From: Aeriscardovia sp.
GTDB taxonomy: Bacteria > Actinomycetota > Actinomycetes > Actinomycetales > Bifidobacteriaceae
DNA: 64,000 nucleotides
Direction: 5' to 3'
NCBI GenBank assembly: GCA_017405305.1
Contig: JAFRAT010000017.1
Span: forward strand, 33,712-97,711
The stretch's first letter is position 1, and each line of letters begins with the position of its first letter. The notes beneath the pieces were generated by a model. It worked only from the letters and a program-made list of their open reading frames with translations. It ran no database searches and had not been told where the DNA came from. A program made the position numbers and the translations under genes. Of this stretch, positions 25,869 through 34,220 are shown piece after piece.

Positions 25869-27419
25869 CTACCTCAGGTTCCCCAGCGGCAGCCAGTCGT
25901 CGGTCATATTCGTGGGCATGCCGGTCAGGCCGGAATCCCAGGCGCTCTCGACGTCGACCTGGTAGAGCCAGTCGGCTGGCTGTTTGCTGGCCAGGGTGAG
26001 TGCGGCTGCGCGCAGCCCCTGCTCGTAGGCGCTTTCACTCGTGGATCGGACCGCCGCCGTGTATTGCTGGTCGGCGACCGGCGAATCGAAGCCCCACCAG
26101 TTGCTGCCGGTCGTCCAGTAGCCCAGATCATGGCTGCCGTGGTGCAGGTAGAGCACCATGTCGTACCTCATGCTCTGCACCACGTCGGTGTTCCACTGTT
26201 CGCCGCTGATGCGGTAGGGGGTGACCTTCCAGCCGGCGGCCTCGATCTGGCTGACGACAGAGTCGGCCACGGCCTGCGGCACCGCGTCGGTGTAGGCGAG
26301 CGTGTAGGCGCGCGTGTAATAGTAGTCGAACTTCTCGCGGCCCAGCTGCACGTCCGTCGGGAACTGGGCGTTGAGATCCTGGTATCCGGGGTCGAGGCTC
26401 GTGATCGGCCCGCCCAGGGGCGTTCCCAGCCCGCCCGCGGCCGCGACGACCTGCGGGCGGCTGATCATCAGGCGCATGGCCTCTCTGGCCTGGTAGTCGC
26501 TCATGAGGCTGTCGGGGTTGGCGTTGAACATGAGCGTGGCCACCGTCGTCGTAGTGCCGCTCGTCACTGTGTATTTTCCTGAGGATTTCAGCGACGCGGC
26601 GTCAGCGGCGTCGAGATCGATGGCTCCTTGGATCTTCCCCGCCTTGAGCGCGGCCGTCTCGGCGGCGGAATCGGCGAAATAGTCGAGCGCGACCGTTTTG
26701 AAGTGCGGCTTAACGCCCCAATAGTAGTCGTTGCGCCGCAGCGTGACGTCGTTGTCCGCGCAGTTCGCCACGGTGTAGGGGCCAGTGCCCGGCACGTCGG
26801 ATCCAGTGTCGCCGGACTTCTCGTCGAAGACGAGCCCCGCCCGCCCGCCCAGCTCCCACAGCAGCTGCTGGTCAGGGTGGAGCAGCGTGAGCACGACGGT
26901 CGTCGAGTCCGGCGTCCGCACGGAACTCAGCCCGCTCAGCTGCTCGTAGCCCGGGTATTTGTGCGCCAGCAGCTGCTGGAACGACCAGGCCACGTCCTGC
27001 GCGGTGACCGCGTCGCCGTTGCTGAAGTCGGCGTTGCGCAGGGTAAAGGTGTATGTCGTGCCGCCGTTGGAGACGGTCCAGCCAGACGCCAGCGCTGGCG
27101 CGACTTTGTTGTCGTTCGTGCGGCCCGTCAGGCCCTCGTACACGTTGCCGATGAGGATGCGGTCCGCGGCGGGGTCGTCGGCGCTGCGCACGTCCAGCGA
27201 CTGCGGAGCGCCCTTGAGGCCGATCGCCAGGGTGGCGTTGGAATCGCCGATACCCGCCAAAGACGAGGAGCCGGTGTGCGTGAAAACCGGCAGGACAAGC
27301 CAGGCGACAATGCCGAGGACGACGAGAAGGAGGACGAATTCAAGCCATTTCGGCGCGCCGCGGTGTGCGGAAGCGCCCTTCTGCGAATGCTCTGCGCTGC
27401 GTGGACCCATGCCCGTCAC
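25869..27419 (-). CDS. Peptide/solute-binding protein of ABC transporters (SBP family 5), membrane-anchored
   Basis: The 516-residue protein starts with a cytoplasmic stretch and a single N-terminal membrane helix (WLEFVLLLVVLGIVAWLVL) with no lipobox, then an SBP_bac_5 domain (NVYEGLTGRTNDNKVAPALASGW, YTFTLRNADFSNGDAVTAQDVAWSF). Family members bind oligopeptides or nickel for ABC importers. No permease or ATPase genes are adjacent, so the partner transporter must be elsewhere. The N-terminal anchor instead of a lipid anchor is a small deviation. It is divergent from nth with only about 36 bp between the start codons. Confidence 0.85.
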   Translation of the reverse strand: MTGMGPRSAEHSQKGASAHRGAPKWLEFVLLLVVLGIVAWLVLPVFTHTGSSSLAGIGDSNATLAIGLKGAPQSLDVRSADDPAADRILIGNVYEGLTGRTNDNKVAPALASGWTVSNGGTTYTFTLRNADFSNGDAVTAQDVAWSFQQLLAHKYPGYEQLSGLSSVRTPDSTTVVLTLLHPDQQLLWELGGRAGLVFDEKSGDTGSDVPGTGPYTVANCADNDVTLRRNDYYWGVKPHFKTVALDYFADSAAETAALKAGKIQGAIDLDAADAASLKSSGKYTVTSGTTTTVATLMFNANPDSLMSDYQAREAMRLMISRPQVVAAAGGLGTPLGGPITSLDPGYQDLNAQFPTDVQLGREKFDYYYTRAYTLAYTDAVPQAVADSVVSQIEAAGWKVTPYRISGEQWNTDVVQSMRYDMVLYLHHGSHDLGYWTTGSNWWGFDSPVADQQYTAAVRSTSESAYEQGLRAAALTLASKQPADWLYQVDVESAWDSGLTGMPTNMTDDWLPLGNLR

Positions 27420-27455
27420 CTTATTGCTGGCTTCAGACCGCGTATGGTGTTCTCC

Positions 27456-28148
27456 ATGGTTATCTCACAGAAAATCGCACCGCAGGGACAGGAGCCGGAC
27501 CGCGCCCGGCGCCGCCGGATGCTCGCCGAGGGGGAGGAACTCGTCGCTTTCTATCCGCGGGCCGCATGCTCCCTGGACTACACGACGCCCTTCGAACTGG
27601 TGGTGGCCACTGTCCTTAGCGCGCAGACCACCGACAAGCGCGTCAACGCCGTCACCAAGGAGCTGTTCGCTCGATGGCCCACGCCGCAGGCGCTCGCAGC
27701 CGCCTTGTTGGAGGACGTGGAGGCCGTCATCCGTCCGCTCGGCTTCTTTCGTACCAAGGCGCTGCACATCGTCGGCCTGTCGCGGGAGTTGGTCGAGCGC
27801 TTCGGAGGCGTCGTTCCCCGCACGATGGCGGAGCTGACAACCCTGCCGGGCGTGGGCCGCAAGACGGCGAACGTGGTGCTGGGCGATGCCTTCGGCGTGC
27901 CGGGTTTCCCCGTCGACACCCATGTGACGCGCGTGACGGGACGTCTGCGCTGGACGGACCAGTGGCGTTCGGCGCATCCGGACCCCGTCAGGATCGAGAA
28001 ACAGGTCACGGCCGTTTTCCCGCCGCAGGAGTGGGTGGGGATGAGCCACCGGCTCATCTATTTGGGGCGCGAGATCTGCCATCCACGGCATCCGGCCTGC
28101 GCTCGCTGCCCGCTGGCAGCGACATGCCCGTCCGCCGGAATGGAGTAA
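27456..28148 (+). CDS. nth: Endonuclease III
   Basis: The 230-residue DNA glycosylase/AP lyase has the helix-hairpin-helix LPGVGRKTANVVLG with the catalytic lysine (RKTAN), the catalytic aspartate in FPVDTHVTRV, and the 4Fe-4S cluster cysteines C-x6-C-x2-C-x5-C (CHPRHPACARCPLAATC). It removes oxidised pyrimidines in base excision repair. The start is set at ATG 27456, 7 nt after TATGGT (27443-27448); ATG 27444 lies inside that box. Confidence 0.95.
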   Translation: MVISQKIAPQGQEPDRARRRRMLAEGEELVAFYPRAACSLDYTTPFELVVATVLSAQTTDKRVNAVTKELFARWPTPQALAAALLEDVEAVIRPLGFFRTKALHIVGLSRELVERFGGVVPRTMAELTTLPGVGRKTANVVLGDAFGVPGFPVDTHVTRVTGRLRWTDQWRSAHPDPVRIEKQVTAVFPPQEWVGMSHRLIYLGREICHPRHPACARCPLAATCPSAGME

Positions 28149-28960
28149 GAAAGCCTTCGGAGCGTGGCGGCGCGCCCTGCAGCGCCGCTCGGGGTAGCCG
28201 AACCAGTGCCTGACGTCGTGGACCATGCCGAAGCGCGCTCAATTCGCTGCCAAGCCGGGCGCTCAGGCGGCGGGCGATCCCGCCGCCTGAGCGTATGCCG
28301 ACGCAATGTCCGCAGCCTCGCCCACCCTGCAGCAGCCGGACATGGGCGGAAGACACGACCCGGTGGCTGGACAAGGTACCTGGGCAGCTCGAACTTTCTG
28401 TACGCCAATCGAAGGCGCCCCGTTGCTCGCTTGTCCGTGGCCACAATCGGTTTCGTCCGGCATCTTCGGCGAAACGCCGATCGCGTTGATGCGCGGAGCC
28501 GAGGCCGCAGGGACATCGAGGCAGGCGCGGGGACGGTCACCACCGTCTCCGGCGAAACCGCGCTGGCCATGTCGCACAAGGATTCCGCGCAATCGGGAGG
28601 CCCTGGCCGGCGTCCAGCAGGAGGATGGTCCCTCCGAACAGCACGCCGAACCGGTGCGGCAGGCGCGACAGCGGAAGCTGCGCCGCCGGACTCGAACGCC
28701 GTCATCGAAGTCACGTCGATGGGCACTTGTTTCTGGGCCATCAGCATCGCGCGCTTGACAAAAGCGGCAGCATCAACCCCATTGTCCCGGACGGAGTCGC
28801 CCAGAACCCGTCACCCAACCTCAGCCGCGCGTGATCCATCCAGTCCAATCAGCCGCCATCCCGTCCCCGCGGCCCTCCGCTCCTGCTGCGTCGCGCGGCT
28901 CCGCGCCATCAGACGAGCATCGACTAGGCTAGTGACGGAAAGAAGGGGAGGTGGCCAGCG
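28149..28960. other. 812-bp interval without a convincing intact gene
   Basis: Every frame is either broken or gives low-complexity Arg/Ala/Pro-rich translation. On the minus strand three overlapping partial frames between about 28260 and 28860 look slightly protein-like (for example GVDAAAFVKRAMLMAQKQVPIDVTSMTAF split over 28690-28790), and they run on into one another across frameshifts, which suggests a decayed gene transcribed towards nth. I do not recognise the family. No tRNA, repeat or promoter stands out. Confidence 0.4.
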
Positions 28961-29629
28961 ATGGCGGCGAAGAAGAACCGAGGTCTGTCGGAATCCGCGT
29001 GGATCGCAGGACTCGTCCTGCTGCTCGCGCCGGCCGCCGTGGCGGCTTCTCGCGGCACGGCGGCCGACGTCCGTATCCTCGATCTTCTCGTCGCGGCTGC
29101 GCTTGTCGTGCTGGTCGCCGGATGCTCGCCCGTCCTGGAAGCGCGCACCCCGAAAGCGCCGCGCTGGTTCGCGCTCCTGTGGGGCCTGGCGTCCTGCGCC
29201 TGCTCCGCGTGCGCGCTGGCGGCGTCGCCGAATCCGGCCCGGTCTTGGCTGGCCGAGTCACTAGCCGCCCTGACCACGTTGGTGGTGGCGGCCTTCGGCT
29301 TCGAGATGCTGCGCCGCCAGCGCACACATCTGATCTCCTCGCTGAGCGTCGTATGTTCGATGGGTCTGGCCGGCTGGCTTTCGGGCGGATGGGCGTTCGC
29401 GCCGGCCTCGCTGTCGGCGTCGGGACGCCTCGTTCTGTCGCTACTGGTTCTGGCAGCGGTCGCCGTGGCCATCCGCGCGGCGTTCGGGACAGCGGAACAA
29501 CAGCTGCTCCAACAATGCCCTGAAGTAGCTTCCAGCGTGGGCGCGGGCAAGCGGGCGCTCGCGTCGGCGGCGCTGTCTCTGGCCGCGGTCGGCGCCGTTC
29601 CGGCGGTGCTGATGCTGCTGGACTGGTGA
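28961..29629 (+). CDS. Hypothetical membrane protein, six to seven helices
   Basis: The 222-residue protein is Ala/Leu-rich with about six hydrophobic segments (WIAGLVLLLAPAAVAAS, LLVAALVVLVAGC, FALLWGLASCACSACAL, AALTTLVVAAFGFEML, LVLSLLVLAAVAVAI, ALSLAAVGAVPAVLMLL). No family is recognised. GGGGAGG lies about 10 nt before the ATG. It is convergent with ppa. Confidence 0.7.
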   Translation: MAAKKNRGLSESAWIAGLVLLLAPAAVAASRGTAADVRILDLLVAAALVVLVAGCSPVLEARTPKAPRWFALLWGLASCACSACALAASPNPARSWLAESLAALTTLVVAAFGFEMLRRQRTHLISSLSVVCSMGLAGWLSGGWAFAPASLSASGRLVLSLLVLAAVAVAIRAAFGTAEQQLLQQCPEVASSVGAGKRALASAALSLAAVGAVPAVLMLLDW

Positions 29630-29745
29630 CGGCGGGAACGCAAAAAACCGTCCAGCCGGATGCGAAGATAGGTTCCTCGTCCTGCCGGGCGGTCTTGAGC
29701 GGAACGGAACGGCCGAAGAAGGTCAGCTCCGCGGTTCAGCGCCGC

Positions 29746-30249
29746 TCAGATGGCTTGCTTGCTCTGCGCGAGGCGTTCCTGGGACTCCTTGATGCAGGCG
29801 AGCGCGTGCTCTTTGTCGGTCCAGTAGTCGCCTGGCATGACTTCCTTGCCCGGCTCCAGAGCCTTGTACTGTTCGAAGAAATGCTTGATCTCGTCTTTGT
29901 GGAAGGCCGGGACGTCGTCGATGTCTTTAATGTTCGCGTAGCGCACGTCGTCCGGCACGACGAGGATTTTGTCGTCGCCGCCTTCCTCGTCGACCATGTG
30001 GTACATACCCACGACGCGGCATTCGATGGCGCAGCCTGGGAACACCGGAATCATGTCCATGACGAGCGCGTCGAGCGGGTCGCCGTCGGCGCCGAGAGTG
30101 CCTTCGATGTAGCCGTAGTCGTCCGGGTAGCCCATGGAAGTGAAGAGGGTGCGGTCGAGCTTGATGCGGCCGGTCTCCGCGTCCATCTCGTACTTGTTGC
30201 GCGAGCCGCGCGGAATTTCGACGAGGACGGTGAAGGTGTCGTCTGCCAT
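29746..30249 (-). CDS. ppa: Inorganic pyrophosphatase (family I)
   Basis: The 167-residue soluble enzyme has the family I active-site signature [10 protein letters not shown], preceded by [13 protein letters not shown] and [14 protein letters not shown]. It hydrolyses PPi from biosynthesis, pulling tRNA charging and polymerisation forward. Start and length match the family. Confidence 0.97.
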   Translation of the reverse strand: MADDTFTVLVEIPRGSRNKYEMDAETGRIKLDRTLFTSMGYPDDYGYIEGTLGADGDPLDALVMDMIPVFPGCAIECRVVGMYHMVDEEGGDDKILVVPDDVRYANIKDIDDVPAFHKDEIKHFFEQYKALEPGKEVMPGDYWTDKEHALACIKESQERLAQSKQAI

Positions 30250-30415
30250 GTCGTTCCTGCTTTCTGTGTCGATGCCATCGCCGGCAGCGATGGCGGAGGG
30301 ATGTCCTTTTCAGGATACATCGGGCGGCGGAAGCGCTCGGGGAGCGCGGCGCGGCGTTCGGAAATGCTCGGGAGGCCTGTGCTTTGTCTTTCGGTGGACG
30401 AGGACCTTCCAAAAA

Positions 30416-30445
30416 CTTGAGTCTACCACGCTCAGGTTTTATGCT
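30416..30445 (+). promoter_or_regulatory. hsp20 promoter overlapped by a HAIR-like HspR operator
   Basis: TTGAGT (30417-30422) and TATGCT (30440-30445) are 17 bp apart. The same DNA reads CTTGAGT-N7-GCTCAGG (30416-30436), a perfect left half and five of seven bases of the right half of the HspR-associated inverted repeat CTTGAGT-N7-ACTCAAG. Binding would occlude RNA polymerase. Confidence 0.7.
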
Positions 30446-30551
30446 CTGGGAGAAAACCGGGGAACAAAGCGGACTGCGACCGGTTGAGCGGAGTGAACGC
30501 GTCGGCACGAGCCGGCGCAGAAAGATTTCCAGCAGGAAGGATCTGGTTGAT

Positions 30552-30992
30552 ATGGCATTGTTTCCAGCGGTTTTCGACGATCCGTTCGATGACGCGGTGA
30601 GCAGTTTCTTCGGAGGGCGTCCATGGCAGCAGCGCCGCTTGTCCGCCACGTCGCTGGTGATGAGTACGGACATCCGTGACACGGGTTCCGGGTATGAAAT
30701 GACCATCGAGCTGCCGGGCTTTGACAAGTCCGATGTCCATGTCCAGCTGAAGGACGGCTATCTGATGGTGTCGGCCACGAAGGTCCGGTCTTCCGAAGAC
30801 TCCGCTTCCGAAGGCGCGTACGTCCACCGCGAGCGCTTCGCCGGTTCGCGCTCCCGCAGCTTCTACGTGGGCAACGACCTCAAGAGCACGGACGTCAAGG
30901 CGTCCTTCGCCAACGGCGTGTTGACGTTGATGATCCCCAAGCAGGTCGAGGCTCCGAAGCAGGAGGATCAGACCGTTGAGATTGAGGGCTGA
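30552..30992 (+). CDS. hsp20: Small heat-shock protein (Hsp20/alpha-crystallin family)
   Basis: The 146-residue protein has a short N-terminal arm (MALFPAVFDDPFDDAVSSFF) and an alpha-crystallin domain from about residue 38: STDIRDTGSGYEMTIELPGFDKSDV, FYVGNDLKSTDVKASFANGVLTLMIPK, with the family's A-x-x-x-n-G-V-L signature. It holds unfolded proteins for refolding. An ATG far upstream is in frame but lies inside the leader. The promoter carries a HAIR-like operator, so expression is probably under HspR. Confidence 0.93.
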   Translation: MALFPAVFDDPFDDAVSSFFGGRPWQQRRLSATSLVMSTDIRDTGSGYEMTIELPGFDKSDVHVQLKDGYLMVSATKVRSSEDSASEGAYVHRERFAGSRSRSFYVGNDLKSTDVKASFANGVLTLMIPKQVEAPKQEDQTVEIEG

Positions 30993-31006
30993 GTCCGGAT
31001 GGCGGC

Positions 31007-31040
31007 AATCGCCGGCGATCTTGTCGTCGGCGATTTTTTT
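31007..31040 (+). terminator. Intrinsic terminator of hsp20
   Basis: AATCGCCG (31007-31014) pairs with CGGCGATT (31028-31035), followed by a T7 run. Confidence 0.9.
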
Positions 31041-31083
31041 GTCTCCGGCAGTTCGTCTTTTTGGCGTGTTTTTCTGAAAATGC

Positions 31084-31112
31084 TTGATTTCCGGTAGTGA
31101 AAAAAATATAAA
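31084..31112 (+). promoter_or_regulatory. Promoter of oxc
   Basis: TTGATT (31084-31089) and TATAAA (31107-31112) are 17 bp apart. The 12-mer GTAGTGAAAAAA occurs at 31094-31105, inside the spacer, and again at 31154-31165 in the leader, 60 bp apart, and may be an operator pair. Confidence 0.7.
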
Positions 31113-31201
31113 GGGGATGTCCACTGGGCGGAATGGCGTAGGGGATTGTGTGAGTAGTGAAAAAACAGGATTGCTGTGACATAAGCGCAAAAGGAGTTGT
31201 T

Positions 31202-32938
31202 ATGGCAGAGGAAATGAACGGCGCCCAGCTGCTGGTGGAGTCCCTGCTGGCGAACGGTGTCAAGAACGTGTATGGCCTCGTTGGCATCCCAGTCACCGAT
31301 GTTGCTCGTCTGATGGAGCTCAAGGGCATCGACTTTTACGGCTTCCGCCGTGAGGATGCGGCCGTCGAGGCCGCCGCCATCGCTGGCTATTTGACCGGCA
31401 GGCCGGGCTTTGCCCTGACTGTTTCCGCCCCGGGCTTCCTCAATGGCCTGGTCGCTCTCAAGGAAGCCACCCAGAACTGCTTCCCGATGGTTCTCATGTC
31501 TGGTTCTTCCGACCGCGCGCTCGTCGATATGGATCGCGGCGAGTACGAGGGCCTGGACCAGTACAACGTCGCCAAGCCGCTGTGCAAGGCTTCCTACCGC
31601 ATTGACAAGCCGGAGGACGTCGGCCTCGGCGTCGCGCGCGCCATCCGCACCGCGATGACCGGTCGTCCCGGCGGCGTCTACCTCGACCTCCCGGGCGAGA
31701 TGCTCGGCGAGATTTGTGATCTCGACGACCCGATGAGCACCATCCAGGTCCCAGTCGACCCGGCGCCGGCTATGGAGCCAAGCGACGAGGCCATCGCGCG
31801 CGCCGTGGAAGTTCTCAGGTCCGCCAAGCAGCCGGCCATCCTCATCGGCAAGGGCGCCGCTTACGCCAAGGCGGAGGATCAGATCCGCGACTTCGTCGAG
31901 TCCACGAACATCCCGTTCGTCCCGATGTCCATGGCCAAGGGTGTCATCCCGGACGGCCATAAATCCTCCGCGGCCGCGGCCCGTTCCCTGGCTCTGGGGC
32001 AGTCCGACGTCATCATCCTTATGGGAGCCCGCCTCAACTGGCTGCTCTCCAACGGCGCTTCTCCGAAACCGTTCGGCAAGGACGTCAAGTTCATCCAGAT
32101 CGACATCGACGGCGAGGAAATCGACTCCAATCGCCACATCGCGGCTCCGCTGGTCGGCGACATGGTCTCCGTTCTCAAGAAGTTCGTCCCGGCCGTCAAG
32201 GCGTCCGGCTACAAGGCTCCGCAGGAGTGGCTTGATCAGATCGCCGCCAAGCGCGCCGCCAACGAAGAGAAGATGAACGAGCGTTACGAGGCCGGCCGCA
32301 ACCGCGAACCGATGGGCTTCTACGGCGCGCTGCTCCCGATCAAGGAGCTTATCGCCGAGCATCCGGACACCTACCTGGTCTCCGAAGGCGCGAACACACT
32401 CGATATGGGGCGCAACGTTATCGACATCCTGCAGCCTCGTCACCGTCTGGACACCGGCACCTGGGGCGTCATGGGCGTCGGCTTGCCGTACGCCGTCGGC
32501 GCCGCGGTCGAGACCGGCCGTCCGGTCATCGCCCTCGAAGGCGACTCCGCGTTCGGCTTCGACGGCATGGAGATGGACACCATCTGCCGCTACAACCTCC
32601 CGGTGACCGTCGTCATTGCCAACAACGCCGGCGTGTACAACGGCATCGATCACAAAATCGGCGACGAGACCATCAAACAGCACGTTCCGACCTACCTCGG
32701 CTTCAGCCACTACGAGAAGATCTCCGAGGCCTTCGGCGGCAACGCGTACGAGGTCCACAACGCCACCGAGATGGCCCAGGCCCTCAAGGAGGCCTACGAG
32801 TCCGGCAAACCGACTATCATCAACGCCATCCTCGGCGAGAAGATGGGCGCCGAGTCCGGCCACATCGGCCACCTGAACCCGGTCGTCTTCCACGAGGGCA
32901 TGGAAGGCTACGTGGCTCCGAAGCCGAAGACCAAGTGA
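31202..32938 (+). CDS. oxc: Oxalyl-CoA decarboxylase
   Basis: The 578-residue thiamine-diphosphate enzyme has the three ThDP-family domains: an N-terminal PYR domain with GFRREDAAVEAAAIAGYLTGRPG, a central domain (KGVIPDGH...GARLNWLLS) and a C-terminal PP domain with the ThDP motif GDSAFGFDGMEMDTICRYNLP and NNAGVYNG. It converts oxalyl-CoA to formyl-CoA and CO2, consuming a proton, in the cytoplasm. AAAGGAG lies 5 nt before the ATG. Its transcript ends at the strong hairpin at 33023-33064, so frc is not in the same operon. Confidence 0.95.
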   Translation: MAEEMNGAQLLVESLLANGVKNVYGLVGIPVTDVARLMELKGIDFYGFRREDAAVEAAAIAGYLTGRPGFALTVSAPGFLNGLVALKEATQNCFPMVLMSGSSDRALVDMDRGEYEGLDQYNVAKPLCKASYRIDKPEDVGLGVARAIRTAMTGRPGGVYLDLPGEMLGEICDLDDPMSTIQVPVDPAPAMEPSDEAIARAVEVLRSAKQPAILIGKGAAYAKAEDQIRDFVESTNIPFVPMSMAKGVIPDGHKSSAAAARSLALGQSDVIILMGARLNWLLSNGASPKPFGKDVKFIQIDIDGEEIDSNRHIAAPLVGDMVSVLKKFVPAVKASGYKAPQEWLDQIAAKRAANEEKMNERYEAGRNREPMGFYGALLPIKELIAEHPDTYLVSEGANTLDMGRNVIDILQPRHRLDTGTWGVMGVGLPYAVGAAVETGRPVIALEGDSAFGFDGMEMDTICRYNLPVTVVIANNAGVYNGIDHKIGDETIKQHVPTYLGFSHYEKISEAFGGNAYEVHNATEMAQALKEAYESGKPTIINAILGEKMGAESGHIGHLNPVVFHEGMEGYVAPKPKTK

Positions 32939-33022
32939 GGCCCAGCGGCCGGGTCCGAGGACCAGTCCGGTGACTCCGGCTGCGCCATGCAAAAAAATGA
33001 ACCAGGATTCCGCCGGTTCGCA

Positions 33023-33064
33023 GCGGGCGCTTGTCCACGAAATCTCGGACAAGCGCCCGCTTTT
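33023..33064 (+). terminator. Strong intrinsic terminator of oxc
   Basis: Perfect 14-bp stem (33023-33036 with 33047-33060), 10-nt loop, then T4. Confidence 0.9.
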
Positions 33065-33116
33065 CCATGTCGGCAGCCCAAACCCCCACAGCGCTGCGGG
33101 GAAGAAGAAGAGAAAA

Positions 33117-33850
33117 TGGGCCAGGACCGAGCCGCACCCGCATGCTCGCCGATGCCGCGCGCATCATCCACACGGAGCGTCCCGTCCAAGAGCGACGATA
33201 CCCGCAACCAGGGTCCGCACGTCGCCGACGGTTCGTCCAATCTACTTCTGCATCGCCAACACCGGCAAGGAACCCATCGCCCTCGACTTCCGCGATCTGG
33301 ACGCCAAGACTTTCCTCACGAAGCTTATCGCCAAGGCAGACGTCGCCGTGGAGAACTTCCGTCCGGGCGTCATGACCACGACCGGCGTCCTCGAGTCCGA
33401 GGGCGGCCGCCCGACTCGCGTGGGCATCTCCGTGTTCCCAACACCGTGGCCAGCATCCACGGCTACGCCGGCAACGATCGCCTGCAGGCCAAGCTCGCCT
33501 CCCCGTGCTTGGCCAGCCTGGAGCGGGTCATCTGCAAACGGCCTACATGAGAAGAACCGGCGCGAAACCAAAGCCTGCATGAAGTCCGTCCTGACCACCG
33601 ATACCGTCGAGAACTGTCAGAAGAAAATCGACGAGGCCGGCCAGCGGGCCTGGCGCTCAACACCGGCGACGCTGTCGCGAGCCGCAGATCGCGGCCCGCA
33701 GCATGACCAAGAAAATGGTCGACGGCCGGCTCGTCACGGGCACGCCGGTCAAGTTACGGTACTTGGAACTCCTACGACGCCGAAAAGGACGCTCTGGCGT
33801 ACAACGAGGACAGCGACAGGATCCGTGCCAAGTTCGAGCAACGTCCCCGG
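33117..33850 (+). pseudogene. Decayed CaiB/BaiF (class III) CoA-transferase, resembling acetyl-CoA:oxalate CoA-transferase
   Basis: Three frames together give the outline of a class III CoA-transferase: RMLADAARIIHTERP (33139 on), then SKSDDTRNQGPHVADGSS, then IYFCIANTGKEPIALDFRDL and AKADVAVENFRPGVM (33240-33375), then SIHGYAGNDRLQAKLA, then MKSVLTTDTVENC, IAARSMTKKMVDGRLVTGTPVK and finally YDAEKDALAYNEDSDRIRAKFE. These are the normal N-terminal CoA-binding, central and C-terminal segments in order, but at least five frameshifts and internal deletions break it. It lies between intact oxc and frc, and it is not a duplicate of the intact frc gene next to it, from which it differs strongly. Confidence 0.75.
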
Positions 33851-34011
33851 CGCCCATCCCGGCGCTTCGGCCGAGCAGGGGTCGGCGGGACAGCGCCGTG
33901 ACGGCAGGAGAGAACCATTCGCCTTTGCGGCGCGGACGGTCCTTTCGTTTTCCCGGTTGTTTTTCTATCGAAGAAAACATTTCCATACCGAAAAGATTGC
34001 CGAAAAAACTA

Positions 34012-34041
34012 TTTACTTTTGTGGATTTCGGTGCATAAAAT
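34012..34041 (+). promoter_or_regulatory. Promoter of frc
   Basis: TTTACT (34012-34017) and TAAAAT (34036-34041) are 18 bp apart in a locally AT-rich stretch. The leader to the ATG is about 180 nt and contains the stem GCCTCTTT/AAAGAGGC (34099-34106 with 34120-34127). Confidence 0.6.
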
Positions 34042-34220
34042 TCTGACCGGGATTGTCTTATCGATTCGCGGGCGGCCGTTTTGGTCGCTGGTGGATCGGC
34101 CTCTTTCGTCCCAGCGATTAAAGAGGCGGACGATCAAAGTGGAACAGTAAGCGGCATGCGCGTCGGAGTTCTCCGAGAACCGCTCCACCTTGCCGAAACA
34201 TCAAATGAAGGAGTGTGCTC

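Noticed and set aside
26628..27455. N-terminal extension of endonuclease III
   Set aside because: The frame runs antisense through the binding-protein gene; endonuclease III homologues start at about 27456.
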